Source of the DNA: Candidatus Polarisedimenticolia bacterium | Lineage (GTDB): Bacteria; Acidobacteriota; Polarisedimenticolia; Gp22-AA2 | DNA length: 64,000 nucleotides | Direction of reading: 5' to 3' | Assembly: GCA_036001465.1 (NCBI GenBank) | Contig: DASYUH010000015.1 | Coordinates: 1 to 64,000 of the forward strand | Shown here: positions 29,401 through 36,013 of the stretch, one piece after another | Layout: each line of letters opens with the position of its first letter | How positions within the stretch are numbered: position 1 is the first letter of the stretch | Program-made: the position numbers and the translations under genes | The notes under the pieces: generated by a model | What the model was told of the DNA's origin: nothing | The model's input: the letters and a program-made list of their open reading frames with translations, nothing else | Database searches by the model: none

Positions 29401-30018
29401 GAAGGACATGCGGCCCGCCACCCGGCCGGCCGGCCCGGGGCTGGCATCGAGTCGCAGCCCGGCCAGCCGGGCCCGCGACCTGCCCACCAGCTCGATGTCC
29501 GCGACACCGTCCTTGATCGCAAGCGACGAGCCGGCCGGCACCGCGGCCAGCCACGCCGCGGAGCCGCCAAGGCCGCCGGCCCCGGGCGAAGCCCCCGGAC
29601 CGCCTGATCCCCCGGACGCACCGCCCAGCAGGGAGGAGAGGTCGAACGGCCGTCCCTCGGCGAGAAGGACCTTGACGCTCGGGCGCTCGATCCGGACGGT
29701 CACCGGGCCGGGCCTGGCGCGCAGGAAGGTCAGAATCGAGGCGCGGACCGTCAGGCGGCCCGCGGAGGCGGTCGCCTCCGAACCGCGGTTGCCGCGGCGT
29801 TCCACGTCGATCGATTCCAGATGGATTCCGGCGGGCACGAGCTCGAGGGTGAGCCGCCCGATGCGCACAGGGGCTCCGCAGAATGCGCTGGCGCGCTCTT
29901 CGAGGACCCGGCGCAGCCTCCCCTCGCCCCAGCGCTTGGCACGGGGCAGCCCGAAAACCGCCGCGGCGATCACGGCGGCGACCGTGAGCGTGAGTGTCGT
30001 GAGGCGACCGCGGGTCAC
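23491..30018 (-). CDS. Giant TamB-POTRA-Omp85 fusion protein (TamB and TamA/BamA functions in one chain)
   Basis: A 2175-codon gene with no internal stop. Residues ~7-24 form an N-terminal membrane anchor. Residues ~45-1420 are a long beta-rich AsmA/TamB-type bridge ending in the TamB (DUF490) signature: LRNDFGTIEGQGELRVRGTS, then SNPPLPEQDIVALLLTGR at ~1276-1293. A Pro-rich joint (~1423; EPPPPPP) leads into about five POTRA domains (~1428-1840; IDGVLRMREARVRRILRVRK, VEGASRMAEKDIRKVLRTVP, VAGNVLTHDEVIRKALTV). An Omp85 barrel follows (~1843-2175) with the L6 motif VRGF (2071-2074) in FAGGDTTVRGFKRD and a C-terminal Phe beta-signal. In Proteobacteria tamA and tamB are separate genes that insert outer-membrane proteins and/or move lipid. 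Start is GTG, 21 nt after the exchanger gene. A palindromic repeat is embedded in frame at ~532-548. Confidence 0.9.
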   Translation of the reverse strand: MTRGRLTTLTLTVAAVIAAAVFGLPRAKRWGEGRLRRVLEERASAFCGAPVRIGRLTLELVPAGIHLESIDVERRGNRGSEATASAGRLTVRASILTFLRARPGPVTVRIERPSVKVLLAEGRPFDLSSLLGGASGGSGGPGASPGAGGLGGSAAWLAAVPAGSSLAIKDGVADIELVGRSRARLAGLRLDASPGPAGRVAGRMSFDKGDYQGPGGAWQGLSGDTAFTASPAEVRFDPLAIHADGLDLSGRATLGLDGPPALEGALDGAVQLDRLARFLPEGSAPAGQLRVSLQGSLGRGKTEARGGLEIGNLGLWGISVGTLRSDVLIDETVHLRGLRAHLLGGEATGSADITLTGGGFEAETELRVDGVDVAQVLEHAAWTGPPLTGTIHYSGRHHIGSGGIASLRGSGVLDAVGQYRSGRGNDLPLEVTAGLVTEGGSLRLTNGSLRAGSTRAGFSGTVAPGEGIRLKLTGGTGNLTEILPLFAPPGRKPPRPDARPPGGKDPGGRPAARPATRRAPRIEAVILPLVQLGVGPSIRPGQYSDTLLASWPPRPPRSRSSNHGRVVRTAATPVAARSGAVPEDDGALVRITRLLGGRWEWDGDLGYGKAGVEFDGTLRGFDLTYRGVAIGSLRARIAYHDGALAFEEGDLRLDDASYVTLHGRIDFGGEGSVTVEAAATNFPLEPALAALGIPAPARGRLTGPVVITGRPDALAGRATVESAPFALAGLEFDRLQGDLIFTPDLLEFSAVTLSRGPGRLAVEGRIPYVAGDWLPAEGEAPAGLALNGHDLDLSLDSKARALGLQGTASLEGRIEGALAAPGGSITIQAVDVQARGARIGEVRGRLDLEGRAARLELHAPARGLSITGRIGFGAEEPSDLRAVLSGTELNGQEIVHGSPEDARLLLSGEVQARGPLASPERLEARAVLDRVEVSMAGMRLVARAPMEVALHEGKLALAPVAFGGEGSEVELRGMLDPGAAGLIDFAASGGVDLKLLRLFVKGLQASGTAQFSMQVGGPLASPVFEGSLQAEAEAIRHPDLPFPISRLHAAAVFEENRLKIETLEFLAGGGLVQGTGEVLLGDLERSESPFAIRRAAVRFQGANVHADLPDGLRSTSDVDVTLSRERGETRLSGTIDLIRSVYGKDFRLDKGMGPARAGDSLRAEPGGPLAGIHLDLLIRAQQDAWLRNDFGTIEGQGELRVRGTSDHPTLSGRITAVEGGTIRFRNVSYRVLAGSMDFTDPEVIDPVYDLQAETHVSEYQITLHAEGTMGDFRYELSSNPPLPEQDIVALLLTGRTLGAFGQEGGGLAEETISSYLTGRLTGELTDRMTGRAGIDLFSIDPLQANAQGDPTTRITLGKQVTPDLFVAYSSDLSSTQGAIYQLDYALSRDFHFASLRDRDGSIGGDFKYILRGKPPVLPGIVEPPPPPPILGTIKIDGVLRMREARVRRILRVRKGRPRDRSAINQGVDRLLKSYRDRGYLMADVDYHETRAADGSAEMTFHVRSGPRVAIVFDGTRGRAALRLEIEPLWQKGLFMEDIVEQARTRVETLLKDRGYQKASVASKIERHDPDLARVRFTVTRGPRTRAREVRVEGASRMAEKDIRKVLRTVPDGPLTRGLVRDAILARDAAAVLSLYLSRGFPFARVPPPGVVLDETGRTAEVTFRIEEGPRVVFGPARFEGARAFYPALLDKAVAFKPGEPYTAEAIDAAIVGLRRLYDVHGYPDARISRSPMQAGAAEAPAPADYPVVEQPLFVIEEGRHQMVGDVRVAGNVLTHDEVIRKALTVEPGRSLSRGELQASQTRLYGRGVFRSVAVEPEPLPAGPPESAAPQGIVKRDVLVSVRELAPLTQVFGLGYDSEEKLRGQYEISNRNIFGSGRYLGLQARASDVQQRGALSYREKGLFGGRHDLLASAFAENEKRPAFDVRTIGSSIQMSRRITRATRTLYRFSLKDVDLSDTTAAFEGSTLRLASLATSALHDTRDAPFDPLRGHYLSGEVQFFGRGIGSEADFVKMYAQIYRFKQVFPRTVWAQALRAGAAIPFGRSKDDPAATGDALSGVPPTERFFAGGDTTVRGFKRDHLGPDVNGDPVGGEGLFVFNQELRFPIFRMLGGVVFYDAGNVYRTLTEYDVRDVRHVAGFGLRLATPIGPFRVEYGAILDREPDESRGELFFSIGQAF
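28376..28423. repeat. Palindromic repeat element inserted in frame inside the TamB half
   Basis: Left arm AGGAGTGTGTCCGAGTATT and right arm AATACTCGGACCCACTCCT form a near-perfect 19-bp inverted repeat with one mismatch. They belong to the same family as the perfect copy at 32750-32804. The frame is kept open, adding residues ~532-548 (VGPSIRPGQYSDTLL), followed by a Pro/Arg/Ser-rich low-complexity stretch (PPRPPRSRSS). Confidence 0.85.
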
Positions 30019-30039
30019 GGCGAACTCGGATCCCGGCAG

Positions 30040-31308
30040 CTACGGCGCGGAGACACGGACCCGCGTCCCGTGGGCCTTCCAGGTCCGGACGAACGCGCCG
30101 AGCGCGTCGAGTCGGCGGCGGACCACGACGGCCATGAACAGCTCGTACGCGACCCACGCAAAGTAGACGAGGGTGACCTCCGTGTGCAGGTGGGGGCGGA
30201 CGAGCTGGAGACCCCAGAGGCAGAAGATCCCGCCCGCCTCCAAGATGTGAAAGGACATGTTGGAGAGGAGCAGGAGCCCAAGCATCGATTGCGCTACGGT
30301 CAGCAGGATCTCGGACCGCTGGAAGTCGTCGAACGGGATCGTCGACGGCGCCCCCACGCTGAAACTATAGACGACGGGAATCATCGCGGCGAGCATGGTC
30401 CACTGGTTCACATTGGCCGAGACCATGTTCATCAGGGCCATCGGCGCCTTGCCCGGCCGCCGCGCCCAGTACAGGGCGCTGATCTTCTCCGGGAACTCGG
30501 AGAGGAACGGCGCGACCCACTGGATGAACAGGTATTCCGACACGCCGAAGAAGACCGCGAAGCGCAGCATGCTGTGCAGGAACGGCTCGGCCGCGATGAA
30601 CAGGATCCCGCCGCCGACGACGAAGAAGAAGGTGATCACCAGGATCTGATTGCGGCGGGACAGGCCCATGACGCGGCGCGGAATCGCCTCGAGATCCGCA
30701 ATCTCCTCGGCCTCCCGCGGCGGCACCTTTTTGAGCACCCAGAGATACAGGATGTAGAGCCCCATCAGGACTCCGGCGTCGACGAGCGTCAGGGTCCCCT
30801 TGAAGTAGATGAACAGGAAATAGAGGATCGGCGGGCCCAGGGCGAGCACCTCGATGCAGTGCTCTTCTTCGAGGTGGATGGTGCGCAGCAGGCGCCGCTC
30901 GCGCGCCCAGGTCCCGAGGGCGGCGACGAAGTAGATCAAGGGCCACCCGAGACCGACCAGCAGGCGCAGGGACCCGGTGAAGTTCGCGGTCATGAAGTGA
31001 ATCTGCTGCGACCAGGCGATGACCGCCTCGACGGCGAACTCCGGCAGCGCCTGGAGCCAGGCCAGGATGGCGAGCGCCATGCCCTGCGACACCAGGAACT
31101 GCGCGCATTCGGCGCCCCAGGAGATCATGAACGCCGAGAAGACGACGGCGGGAAACGGCCACGCGTTGGCCCAGAAGCCGCCCAGCCCCTGCGGGGCCGC
31201 TCCCGGAGCGAGGCTCGCGACGATGGCCAGCGCGCGGCGGCGGACGCGATCGCGGGGGCCGGAGGAGACGGCGTCGGGCGCCTTCGGGCGTTGCGTCGGC
31301 TCGCTCAT
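30040..31308 (-). CDS. CaCA-like cation/Ca2+ exchanger membrane protein
   Basis: A 422-residue protein with about ten to eleven membrane helices. Two inverted segments resemble the alpha repeats of the Ca2+/cation antiporter superfamily: ALPEFAVEAV (~87-96) corresponds to the GTSxPE motif, and APFLSEFPEKISAL (~266-279) to the second repeat. The ion-coordinating Glu of each repeat is present (Glu90 and Glu271 or Glu274), although the usual GTS is degenerate. A role in exchanging Ca2+ or another cation for Na+ or H+ across the inner membrane is inferred. It lies 21 nt upstream of the TamB-Omp85 gene on the same strand and is probably cotranscribed with it. Confidence 0.72.
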   Translation of the reverse strand: MSEPTQRPKAPDAVSSGPRDRVRRRALAIVASLAPGAAPQGLGGFWANAWPFPAVVFSAFMISWGAECAQFLVSQGMALAILAWLQALPEFAVEAVIAWSQQIHFMTANFTGSLRLLVGLGWPLIYFVAALGTWARERRLLRTIHLEEEHCIEVLALGPPILYFLFIYFKGTLTLVDAGVLMGLYILYLWVLKKVPPREAEEIADLEAIPRRVMGLSRRNQILVITFFFVVGGGILFIAAEPFLHSMLRFAVFFGVSEYLFIQWVAPFLSEFPEKISALYWARRPGKAPMALMNMVSANVNQWTMLAAMIPVVYSFSVGAPSTIPFDDFQRSEILLTVAQSMLGLLLLSNMSFHILEAGGIFCLWGLQLVRPHLHTEVTLVYFAWVAYELFMAVVVRRRLDALGAFVRTWKAHGTRVRVSAP

Positions 31309-31317
31309 CGGGCGCGT

Positions 31318-31323
31318 ATCTTA
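31318..31323 (-). promoter_or_regulatory. Candidate -10 for the exchanger/TamB-Omp85 operon
   Basis: TAAGAT on the minus strand ends 9 nt before the ATG at 31308, with no Shine-Dalgarno between. The palindrome at 31356-31385 lies just upstream, where -35 or regulator contacts could fall. Confidence 0.35.
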
Positions 31324-31355
31324 GCACGCCCGAAGCGCGGGTCCCGGCGCGGCCG

Positions 31356-31385
31356 GGAGCCTGTCCGACCATACGGACGGGCTCC
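31356..31385. repeat. Short-loop copy of the dispersed palindrome
   Basis: GGAGCCTGTCCG (31356-31367) pairs with CGGACGGGCTCC (31374-31385) around a 6-nt loop, with one G-T position. Arm sequence matches the repeat family at 32750-32804. It lies upstream of the exchanger gene and beyond the end of the BsuPI-like gene. Confidence 0.65.
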
Positions 31386-31503
31386 GGGGAGCTAAATTGG
31401 AGTCCACGATTCGGAGCAGGTCATGCCGGGCGGCACCGGCGGTCTATCTTCGCGAGTGAGGACTCGCGGGCACCCGGGAGGCTGCCCTGCGCGGCCCGGC
31501 CGC

Positions 31504-32589
31504 TCACGGAGCGGCCCGCAGCTCGAAGGTGGCGGCGGCGGACGGATGAAGCGCTGCCGGGCCGAGATCCTCCAGTGTCGCGACGACGGTGTAGCGCCCG
31601 AAGGGCAGGAGATGGTTGTCGCGCGTCAGCAGCCGGATCGGGGCTCTCAGGACGAGCGTGTCGTCCACCAGCCGGAACTCGAACGGCGGAGCGCAGCCGC
31701 AACACCCGCCGCCGTCCGTTGCCCGTGAGAGACGCACGACCTCACCCGCCTCGTTGGTGAGCGACACGCGCGCGCTCCTGCAGCCGTCGAAGGTGAACAC
31801 GAGCGGGTCCGCAGTGCGGTTGCGCAGGGTGAAGAGCGCTGTGACCGTCGGGGCGGCAGAGGGGTCCGTGGCCGCCGGGTCCTGCCGGTAGTCGGCCCGG
31901 TCGAGAGAAAGGGAGGTCGTGTACGGTAGCCGGGGTAGCAGTTCGCCCCCGACCTTGGCCCACAGAAGGTCCATCGTGAACGGGCCGAAGAAGCTGTCCT
32001 CGACGCGGAGCACGAGCCCCACACCCGGTGCGAAATACTCGCCCAGAACTCCGGCGTCAAAGCAGCCTTGGAGGAAGTCGACGCGCACCACGTCGGCGAA
32101 GCGGCCGGCCGGGACCTCCACGACTCCGCTGCGGCTTCCGATTTTCGCGGTCACGCCATCGTGACAGAAATCGACCGGGTTGCCTGGAGGGAGCGGCTCC
32201 AGTTTAAAGGTCCAGGTCGTGCCGACGGGGGCGTTCAGGAGGTACCACAGGTTGTCCTCGGTCCCGTCGGGATTGAACTCCGACACGACGCCGTCCCGCG
32301 AGGTCGTGACCGGACGGTCCGGAGAGACTTCGGGCGGACCGAGATACCCTCTCAGGGTGAAGTAGGTTCGCCCGTTCGGCTCGGTGACGCGGTCGAGCAC
32401 CTCGACGCGCAGGAGCTGGCCGGAGTATATGCCGGTGAATCCGTAAACCCATTCGTTTCCCACCTGGAGCGGGAAGTAGGATCCGCGGTGCGACATGGGC
32501 GGGTCGGGCCCGGCCGGCACAGGCCCCGGCCACAGGCAAGACAGGGCACACGCGGCGGCGGCAAGCCGGAGAATTCTCTTCGGAGGCAC
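31504..32589 (-). CDS. Secreted protein with BsuPI-like C-terminal domain
   Basis: A 361-residue exported protein. The signal peptide is LRLAAAACALSCLWPGPVPA. Residues ~30-235 form a beta-rich domain not recognised (YFPLQVGNEWVYGFTG, VVEVPAGRFADVVRVDF). The C-terminal ~120 residues (TVTALFTLRNRTADPLVFTF, SARVSLTNEAGEVVRLSRA) match the immunoglobulin-like BsuPI fold, named after an intracellular proteinase inhibitor of Bacillus. A CC-C cluster (GGGCCGCAPP) may be disulfide-linked. Inhibition of a protease is possible given the neighbouring S41 protein, but unproven. The GTG at 32589 is chosen because GGGAGG lies 6 nt upstream; the frame is open to a TTG at 32634. It lies in a lower-G+C patch. 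Confidence 0.7.
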   Translation of the reverse strand: MPPKRILRLAAAACALSCLWPGPVPAGPDPPMSHRGSYFPLQVGNEWVYGFTGIYSGQLLRVEVLDRVTEPNGRTYFTLRGYLGPPEVSPDRPVTTSRDGVVSEFNPDGTEDNLWYLLNAPVGTTWTFKLEPLPPGNPVDFCHDGVTAKIGSRSGVVEVPAGRFADVVRVDFLQGCFDAGVLGEYFAPGVGLVLRVEDSFFGPFTMDLLWAKVGGELLPRLPYTTSLSLDRADYRQDPAATDPSAAPTVTALFTLRNRTADPLVFTFDGCRSARVSLTNEAGEVVRLSRATDGGGCCGCAPPFEFRLVDDTLVLRAPIRLLTRDNHLLPFGRYTVVATLEDLGPAALHPSAAATFELRAAP

Positions 32590-32749
32590 GCTTTTCCTCC
32601 CCTGGCGCGTGAATCGATCGCGCAGATGCGGCAAGATGCCATGAATCTACAACCCCCCAGGGTTGCTGTCAATTTCATCCCCGCTGGACCCGGAACTCGG
32701 ATCGTTGCCTGACAACCAGGGGACCGACTCCGAATCGTGGGCGGTTGTA

Positions 32750-32804
32750 TAGGAGCCTGTCCGAGTATTCGGCCGGGCCGGCCCAATACTCGGACAGGCT
32801 CCTA
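32750..32804. repeat. Type copy of the dispersed palindromic repeat
   Basis: A perfect 20-bp inverted repeat: TAGGAGCCTGTCCGAGTATT (32750-32769) and its exact complement at 32785-32804, separated by a 15-nt G+C-rich loop rich in GGCC. Related copies occur at 28376, 31356 and, broken or halved, at 17504, 41295 and 43783. It looks like a REP or MITE-like element; no transposase is nearby. Confidence 0.85.
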
Positions 32805-32879
32805 GCGAAGCCTACGGCCTCAAACCGACGAGCGTCCAATGACTTGACTGGCAACCCGACGCATCCGAAAACTTGACTC

Positions 32880-32900
32880 ACGTGTGAAGATCTCACACGT
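32880..32900 (-). terminator. Possible weak terminator hairpin after the S41 gene
   Basis: ACGTGTGA and TCACACGT form an 8-bp stem with a 5-nt loop, starting 9 nt beyond the stop at 32910. Only a short TTTT lies further downstream on the minus strand, so termination here would be weak or factor-assisted. Confidence 0.3.
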
Positions 32901-32909
32901 TGCAGAGAT

Positions 32910-35660
32910 CTAGGGTCGGGACGGGTCGGGAGCGGGAGGCTCGACGCTCTTGCCAGGCTGCAGCCCCTTGCCCTGGATCGGCCGCCGGTCGGGACCGAGC
33001 ATTTCGCTCGCGGTCACCAGGACGGTCGTGCCGCCGGGCAGGACGCGGGAAATTTGCGCCCTCCCCTTGCCGAACGTCGCGGCCCCGGAGAGCGAGGCGC
33101 GGCCGGTGGTCTCGAGCGTGCGCGCCAGCCGCTCGGCGGCGCTGCCGGTCTGGCCGTCCACCAGGACGATGAGCGGACTCTCGATCAGGGCCCCGTCGCC
33201 CCCCGTCACCTGGGTCGTCTCTCCGGACCGGCCGACATCGACGCCGGCCTCCTTGCCCGGACCGACGAAGAGATCGCCAATCGCGTCCGCCGATCGGGCG
33301 AGGCCGCCCGTGTTGCCCCGCAGGTCGAGGACGATCCCTTCCATCCTGCGCATCCGCTCCAGCGCCGCGCGCACCTCCGCGACGACGCCGGGATCCGTGA
33401 GATTGCCCAGCCGGATGTAGCCGAGACCGCCGGGCAGCTCGCCGGTGGCCAGAGTCCGGCTCTGGATCGCCGCCCGGCCGAGCGGATCGGTCGCCGACGT
33501 CGATCCGCGCGCCGTCAGGAACAGCGCCGCGGTCTCTTCCGGGTCGCGGAGCCGCGTGTACGGATCGCCGAGCGAGCCGAGCATGGTCGCGATGGCGCGG
33601 CAGGTCTCCTCCTCGCCCCGCAGCGCCCCGCGGTAGCGCGTCCTCCACGCGAGCCAGTCCTGGCCGTTGTACGACCGGTCGCGGAACGAGTCGCGGGCGA
33701 AGGCCCATGCTTCGCGGTACAGGATGTCGGGGAGCGGCGGAATCGATCCGCGCAACGCCCGGCGCGCCTCCACGTGGCGCCCGGCCGCGGCAAGCGCCAG
33801 AGGCAGCTGGCCCCGGGCCAGGCCGAAGTTGTCGGCGGGATCGGCGGCCAGGGCGGCGGCATAGGCGTCCGCCGCAGCCTGGAAGTCTCCCTGTTCGGCG
33901 AGGGCCGCGCCCAGGACCGAGAGGATCGGGGCCGACCCTGGAAGGAGGCCCAGCGCGCGCCGCGCCGCCGCTTCCGCCGGCTTCGGCCGGCCCGTGCGCA
34001 GGATCGCGAGGGCCAGATCGACGTGCGCCGCGACGCGCGCGGGGTCGAGATCGACCGCGCGCTTCAGCTCTTCGAGCGCCATGCCCTGGTTGCGGCCGAT
34101 CTCCTGGTAGGCCTCCCCCAGCGCCGAGCGCGCCAGCGCCGAATCGGGGAACGCCGCGACCGTCTGGCGCAGGAGGATCAGCGCCTCGTCCCCCCGTCCC
34201 GACCACCAGTGCAGCCTGGCCAGGAGGACGCGCTCGGCAGGCGAGCCCGCTCCCCCCGCGAGGCCGGCCCGCAGCCTGTCCCCCAGCGTGGTCATGAGCC
34301 GCGGATTCAGGAACAGGATGTCGCCGGCGATCTCCAGCGTCCAGGGATCGGTCGGATCGCGCCGCAGGGCCTGGTAGAGCGCGTCCGCCGCCCCGTCCCA
34401 GCGTTCCGCGGCGGCGAGCAGGAGCGCCCGGCCGCGCAACACGCCGGCGGCGACCTCCACCCCGGCCGTGGATTCCGGTGTGGCGCCGGCGGCCCGCGCC
34501 AGCGCCTCCGGGCCCTGGCGTTCGAGATACGAGACGAAACCGCGCAGGGCGACCAGATCATCGGGCCGGGCGGCGTGAAGCGCCCGCCAGGCGTCCCCCT
34601 CGCCTGCGGCGTCGTCCGCGGCGAAGGCCAGCGCCGCGAGATTGAACAGTGCGACCGGGTCGCCGGGCCTCGACTTCAGGAGCCGTCTGAACTCGCGCGC
34701 GGCCCGCGCGGCGCCCGCGGGGCCCGTGTCGCGCAGTGCCTGCGCCAATCCGAGCCGCGCCTCGTCGTCGGCCGGCGCGATTCCCAGGGCGCCCCGGAAC
34801 GACTCCGCGGCGGACGCCGCGTCCCCCGCCACCGCCTGCAGTCGCCCGAGCTCGCGCAGGACCGGACCACTCGCCCGGCCGGACGCGGCCTCGCGCAACG
34901 CCGCGATCGAGGCCTTGAGCTCGTGCAGCTCCCGGCGCCGCAGATCCGCCGGCTCGTCGTCCGGCCTGGCCGCGAGATAGGCGTCCCATGCGGCGATCGC
35001 GGCGGACAGGTCGCCCCGATCCTCCGCCATGCGCGCCCGGATGCCGATCGCCGGAGCGTCCCCGGGCCGCGCCTGGAGGACGGCGTCGATCAGGTGGCCG
35101 GCCTCATCGAGGCGCTTCTGCCGGCGACGGGTCTCCGCCAGGACCAGGAGGATGTCCGGGCGCCCGGCGGGTTCGACCCGCTCCAGTGCCTCCTGCAGCA
35201 GGACGGCCGCCGCTTCGTGGTCGTAGCCCGTCCTCAGGATCTGGGCCTTCCCGGCATACGCCTCGTAACGCGACGGATTCAGGGCGAGAGCGGCCTCGTA
35301 TTCCGGCAGCGCCCGGACCGCATCGCCCGTGCGCCGCAGCGTGTCGGCCAGCAGGATGCGAATCTCGTACGTGTGAGGGGCCAGATCGCGCGCCTTGCGA
35401 TAGGCTGCGATCGCCTCTCGCACCTGGCCGTCCCGCCGGGCCTGGTTCCCCCGCTTGACCAGCTCCTCCACCCCCGTCGGACCCGTCCGGATCGCTTCCG
35501 GCGACTGCGCTTCGGTTTTCGATTCTCCGTCGGGCGGCGGCGCGGCGGACGCGGTCCCGGACATCGACGCCGGCGGCAGGCACGAGGCGATGAGCAGCGC
35601 GGCGATCCCCGGCAATCTGCCGGGACGGCGGAAGGCGCGGAGTCTCGACGGCGGAGTCAC
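32910..35660 (-). CDS. TPR-rich lipoprotein with C-terminal S41 (C-terminal-processing) peptidase domain
   Basis: A ~916-residue envelope protein. The N-terminus has a basic region, a hydrophobic core and a lipobox ending IASC, so lipidation is likely. Residues ~55-640 are a long TPR solenoid (AIAAYRKARDLAPHTYEIRI, YEAALALNPSRYEAYAGKA, ALGEAYQEIGRNQGMALEEL). The last ~250 residues are an S41 protease domain: GGLGYIRLGNLTD, GIVLDLRGNTGGLARSADAI, the serine nucleophile loop VDGQTGSAAERLA and the lysine in TFGKGRAQ. No PDZ domain was seen; the TPR array may present substrate instead. Family enzymes cleave C-terminal regions of envelope proteins. The GTG at 35660 is chosen as the first plausible start; a TTG at 35684 is possible. 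Confidence 0.85.
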   Translation of the reverse strand: MTPPSRLRAFRRPGRLPGIAALLIASCLPPASMSGTASAAPPPDGESKTEAQSPEAIRTGPTGVEELVKRGNQARRDGQVREAIAAYRKARDLAPHTYEIRILLADTLRRTGDAVRALPEYEAALALNPSRYEAYAGKAQILRTGYDHEAAAVLLQEALERVEPAGRPDILLVLAETRRRQKRLDEAGHLIDAVLQARPGDAPAIGIRARMAEDRGDLSAAIAAWDAYLAARPDDEPADLRRRELHELKASIAALREAASGRASGPVLRELGRLQAVAGDAASAAESFRGALGIAPADDEARLGLAQALRDTGPAGAARAAREFRRLLKSRPGDPVALFNLAALAFAADDAAGEGDAWRALHAARPDDLVALRGFVSYLERQGPEALARAAGATPESTAGVEVAAGVLRGRALLLAAAERWDGAADALYQALRRDPTDPWTLEIAGDILFLNPRLMTTLGDRLRAGLAGGAGSPAERVLLARLHWWSGRGDEALILLRQTVAAFPDSALARSALGEAYQEIGRNQGMALEELKRAVDLDPARVAAHVDLALAILRTGRPKPAEAAARRALGLLPGSAPILSVLGAALAEQGDFQAAADAYAAALAADPADNFGLARGQLPLALAAAGRHVEARRALRGSIPPLPDILYREAWAFARDSFRDRSYNGQDWLAWRTRYRGALRGEEETCRAIATMLGSLGDPYTRLRDPEETAALFLTARGSTSATDPLGRAAIQSRTLATGELPGGLGYIRLGNLTDPGVVAEVRAALERMRRMEGIVLDLRGNTGGLARSADAIGDLFVGPGKEAGVDVGRSGETTQVTGGDGALIESPLIVLVDGQTGSAAERLARTLETTGRASLSGAATFGKGRAQISRVLPGGTTVLVTASEMLGPDRRPIQGKGLQPGKSVEPPAPDPSRP

Positions 35661-36013
35661 GGGATCCCAAGCGTACGGCGGCAAGACACGCCTGTCAACG
35701 ACCTGCGACGCCCAACCTCCTCAGTCACCGGTGGCGGGCGGCAGCGCGGCGCGCCTCATGGCTCGCACGCGCGGGATCGCGGTCGCCCATCTCTCTCACA
35801 TCGCGCGGCTCGAAATCGGCGCGCCGCGCTGCCGCCCGCCACCTGCGATTGAGGATGCCCCTCGTCGCTGTCCGCGTGCAGTCCGCTCCACGTGAAGCCA
35901 CACGAACCCGCGCGCGGAGAGATGCCCGGCGGTGCGTCGCGGGTCAGACCGCCGCGCCCCTGCCTGGCGCGCAACTCGATGGGGGGATGTCTCCGCGGTC
36001 GGGCGAGGGCGCC
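35661..36013. other. Gene-free spacer with a long inverted repeat
   Basis: This 353-nt spacer lies between the S41 lipoprotein start and the end of the histidine kinase gene. Short open frames in it read through the inverted repeat at 35730-35843 and show no domain or ribosome site, so I call none of them. The lipoprotein promoter must lie here, but no clear -35/-10 pair was seen. Confidence 0.6.
35730..35843. repeat. Perfect 26-bp inverted repeat flanking 62 bp
   Basis: The left arm at 35730-35755 begins GGTGGCGGGCGGCAGC. The right arm at 35818-35843 ends GCTGCCGCCCGCCACC and is its exact reverse complement over 26 bp. The intervening 62 bp contain no gene. It could be a miniature mobile element, a bidirectional hairpin, or a remnant of recombination; it is unrelated to the TAGGAGCC family. 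Confidence 0.8.

Larger units (their letters stand above)
32590..32909. other. Gene-free spacer holding repeat palindromes
   Basis: This 320-nt spacer, between the S41 lipoprotein gene and the BsuPI-like gene, has no supported coding frame. It contains the best copy of the dispersed palindrome (32750-32804) and a smaller hairpin near the S41 stop (32880-32900). Confidence 0.7.

Noticed and set aside
28424-30018. Possibility that the palindrome marks a broken TamB gene, with the N-terminal part separate
   Set aside because: The frame is continuous through the element and the beta-rich TamB-like pattern resumes directly afterwards, so one gene is the simpler reading.
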